A stretch of 64,000 bases of DNA. Source: Mycobacterium sp. E787. Lineage in GTDB: Bacteria; Actinomycetota; Actinomycetes; Mycobacteriales; Mycobacteriaceae. This document shows, in pieces, positions 62,103-64,000 of the stretch (positions are counted from its first letter, which is position 1; every line of letters starts with the position of its first letter). Position numbers and translations under genes: made by a program. The stretch covers positions 103,957-167,956 of the forward strand of contig NZ_LZKL01000025.1 in assembly GCF_001668725.1 (NCBI RefSeq), written 5' to 3'. The notes beneath the pieces are model-generated. The model did not search any database. It was given only the letters and a program-made list of their open reading frames with translations, and was not told where the DNA came from.

Positions 62103-63121
62103 GCGCGGCCCGCGAGCATGGGCTTGTCAATCCACGGCTTGCCCTCGCATTCCAGTGCGGCGATGTCAGCGTCGACCATGATCCGCGCGAGTTCGCCGGT
62201 GTGGATCGAAGCCTTCCAGCCCAGTACCTCAGAGGCCTTCGTCGCGTCCCCAATGAGCGAGTCCACCTCCGTGGGTCGGAGATAGCGTTGGTCGAATTTC
62301 ACATGCTTTTGCCAGTCCAGATTCGCGTGCTCGAATGCGGCCTGCGCGAACTCGCGCACGGTGAAGCCACGCCCCGTCGCAAGTACGAAGTCGTCGGGCT
62401 CGTCCGTCTGCAGCATCCGCCACATTCCCTCGACATACTCTGGGGCGTATCCCCAGTCGCGAACTGCGTCCAAATTGCCCATGTAGACGTCAGTTTGGAT
62501 ACCGGCCCTGATACGTGCTACAGCTCGAGTGATCTTTCGGGTCACGAATGTCTCACCGCGTCGCGGGGATTCGTGGTTGAACAAGATACCGTTGACGGCA
62601 AATAAGCCGTACGCTTCTCGATAATTCCTCGTGGCCCAATATGAGTAAACCTTGGCCGCGCCATATGGTGATCGCGGATAGAACGGCGTCAGTTCGTTCT
62701 GAGGTGGCGGCGACGCGCCGAACATCTCCGACGAAGACGCCTGATAGTAGCGGCACTGCACCTTGGAAAGACGGACGGCTTCTAGCAGTCGCATGGATCC
62801 CATGCCGGTCGTGTCGCCGGTGTGCACTGGTTCGTCGAAGCTGACCCGCACGTGCGATTGCGCCGCGAGGTTATAGACCTCGTCGGGTTCGATGGTGCCG
62901 AGCAAAGTCACTAATCGGGTCCCGTCGATGAGATCTCCATAGTGCAAGAACAGCCGTGGATTCGGCTCGTGGGGATCAACGTAGAGATGATCGATGCGCG
63001 ACGTGTTGAATGTCGAGGCACGACGGATGAGCCCATGGACCTCATACCCCTTGCGCAGCAGCAGTTCTGCGAGGTAGGAGCCATCTTGTCCGGTAATTCC
63101 GGTTATGAGCGCTCGCTTCAC
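62099..63121 (-). CDS. gmdA: GDP-mannose 4,6-dehydratase
   Basis: The enzyme makes GDP-4-keto-6-deoxymannose, the precursor of fucose, rhamnose and perosamine forms. Key segments are [31 protein letters not shown], the catalytic ASSSEMFG and [10 protein letters not shown]. The open frame reaches 63217, but GTG 63121 starts at VKRALITG and gives 340 residues, the usual length; the extra 32 residues have no conservation. It heads the four-gene minus-strand operon and corresponds to Rv1511. Confidence 0.94.
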   Translation of the reverse strand: MKRALITGITGQDGSYLAELLLRKGYEVHGLIRRASTFNTSRIDHLYVDPHEPNPRLFLHYGDLIDGTRLVTLLGTIEPDEVYNLAAQSHVRVSFDEPVHTGDTTGMGSMRLLEAVRLSKVQCRYYQASSSEMFGASPPPQNELTPFYPRSPYGAAKVYSYWATRNYREAYGLFAVNGILFNHESPRRGETFVTRKITRAVARIRAGIQTDVYMGNLDAVRDWGYAPEYVEGMWRMLQTDEPDDFVLATGRGFTVREFAQAAFEHANLDWQKHVKFDQRYLRPTEVDSLIGDATKASEVLGWKASIHTGELARIMVDADIAALECEGKPWIDKPMLAGRA

Positions 63122-63352
63122 GGGATTCTCACTTCTGTCGAAGAACTGGTCGCCACGCTTCCCCATGATTGGCCATATCGCTCCATTTTGTGGCACAACT
63201 GCGGGTGCCGCCGTCATGTCATCGTAGATGGCGCGCTCACGCCTGGACGAAAACCTTGGTCGAGTACGGACGTCTTACTGGCTCCTCAAGCCGACAGGGT
63301 TGACGCGGCATCCCCAGCCGGATGCAGGCGAGACAAATACGCCCTATGCATG
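63122..63352. other. Intergenic region upstream of gmdA
   Basis: 231 bp between the gmd start and the end of the next minus-strand gene. It should contain the promoter of the gmd operon or simply a readthrough leader. I saw no gene or clear inverted repeat. Confidence 0.35.
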
Positions 63353-64000
63353 TCATGAAAGCCTATCGCGCCGCAGGCGAGCATGGGCGAACTCAGCAAC
63401 GGGCGCCCGGGCGACCGTCTTCACGCGTGCCCAGCGCTGCGGCCCGAATACTGCTGCTCGGAAGGCCAGAGCCAACCATGTAAGTGGCCATCGCATTCCG
63501 GCGATGACGCGGATCGAGGTCGGCGACGCCGGGTCGACGATAAGCGAAGTAAGAATCCGCAGCTGGTCAAGCCAGTTGCGCCCCGCTTTGACGATGTGCA
63601 TCGATTCCGTCGTCGCCGTGTGGGTGCGCACCGACAGCTCTTGGGGCAGGAAGCAGACCGTCGACCGCACCATCAAGCGATACCAGAAATCTAGATCGAC
63701 AAGCTGGTATATGTCGCTCCGAAACCCCCCGATGTCGAGTCCAAGCTGACGGCGGAACATCACACAAGTCGGTTCGCCGATCCAATTGCCCGCGCCGCCG
63801 CGCACAATGTGCTGCGCGACAAGCCAAGTTCCACGGTTCCGTTCGCGAAGCCGGAAAAAGTGTTTGTGCGCGGGACCAACTCGACGGCGCCACGGCAGGT
63901 TTTCGTCTTGAGCCACCCGCCTCGGGGCGAAGGCCAGTCCCACAGCGGGGTCGCCGAAGCAGGGAGCGAGGGTCTTAAGTGCCCCGGGAAGCAACCAGTC
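63353..64000 (-). CDS. Glycosyltransferase (GT2-like), N-terminus outside window
   Basis: The frame is open to the window edge, so the 216 visible codons are the C-terminal part of a larger enzyme. The first visible residues, DWLLPGALKTL, follow the usual GT2 acidic metal motif (DDWL). GNWIGEPTCVMFRRQ and VDLDFWYRLM are typical of the acceptor half of GT2 sugar transferases. The final 60 residues are basic. It is on the same strand as the gmd operon and likely belongs to the same glycan pathway. Confidence 0.85.
   Translation of the reverse strand, partial: DWLLPGALKTLAPCFGDPAVGLAFAPRRVAQDENLPWRRRVGPAHKHFFRLRERNRGTWLVAQHIVRGGAGNWIGEPTCVMFRRQLGLDIGGFRSDIYQLVDLDFWYRLMVRSTVCFLPQELSVRTHTATTESMHIVKAGRNWLDQLRILTSLIVDPASPTSIRVIAGMRWPLTWLALAFRAAVFGPQRWARVKTVARAPVAEFAHARLRRDRLS

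Overview
The window is high-GC actinobacterial DNA from a slow-growing Mycobacterium. Its gene order follows the M. tuberculosis stretch Rv1459c to about Rv1514c: mptB, sufR-sufBDCSU-sufT, fadE15, PE_PGRS, thioredoxin, echA12, ABC-F, TetR, acn, Rv1476, ripA, ripB, moxR1-Rv1480-Rv1481, Rv1482c-like, fabG1-inhA-hemH, Rv1486c to Rv1489, Rv1491c, mutA-mutB-meaB, lipL, and a surface-sugar locus ending in gmd/epiA/FkbM/GT2. It is not M. tuberculosis. sufB has no intein, ctpD and mazEF4 are missing, and several accessory modules sit between core genes. A true PE_PGRS gene argues against the M. avium complex as I know it. I cannot name the species.

Layout. 1-8.0 kb: end of a mannosyltransferase gene, then the SUF iron-sulfur assembly operon with its repressor. 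8.1-11.3 kb: accessory island with two paralogous secreted or lipid-anchored proteins around an APC permease. 11.3-14.8 kb: acyl-CoA dehydrogenase, PE_PGRS, thioredoxin. 14.8-17.3 kb: accessory divergent pair, a PapA-type acyltransferase and a Gap/Sap-type membrane protein. 17.4-29.9 kb: enoyl-CoA hydratase, ABC-F protein, AcnR-like regulator, aconitase, the RipA/RipB peptidoglycan hydrolases and a MoxR/DUF58/VWA operon. 30-33.6 kb: AbiEi/DUF559-like gene, then the mycolate FAS-II genes fabG1-inhA and ferrochelatase. 33.7-43.5 kb: conserved membrane genes plus accessory F420-type reductase, MHS transporter, RES/Xre-like toxin-antitoxin pair and a rearranged two-component system. 43.7-48.9 kb: methylmalonyl-CoA mutase and its chaperone. 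49.3-64 kb: lipL and a cell-surface glycan locus in two convergent halves, with nucleotide-sugar enzymes, methyltransferases, glycosyltransferases and two large GT-C-like membrane proteins.

Most notable signals. (1) A histidine kinase gene appears split by an inversion of about 1.4 kb whose ends lie in polyproline-coding DNA. (2) A family of 60-bp palindromes lies at gene junctions; two copies bracket the AbiEi/DUF559-like gene and one supplies its stop codon. (3) A second GC-rich palindromic element of about 46 bp occurs in up to four copies, one flanked by a perfect 9-bp direct repeat like a target-site duplication. (4) An orphan PapA/Gap pair has a perfect dyad between the genes. (5) A methyltransferase gene in the glycan locus has a 3' frameshift. 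No rRNA, tRNA, CRISPR array or complete insertion sequence was seen.
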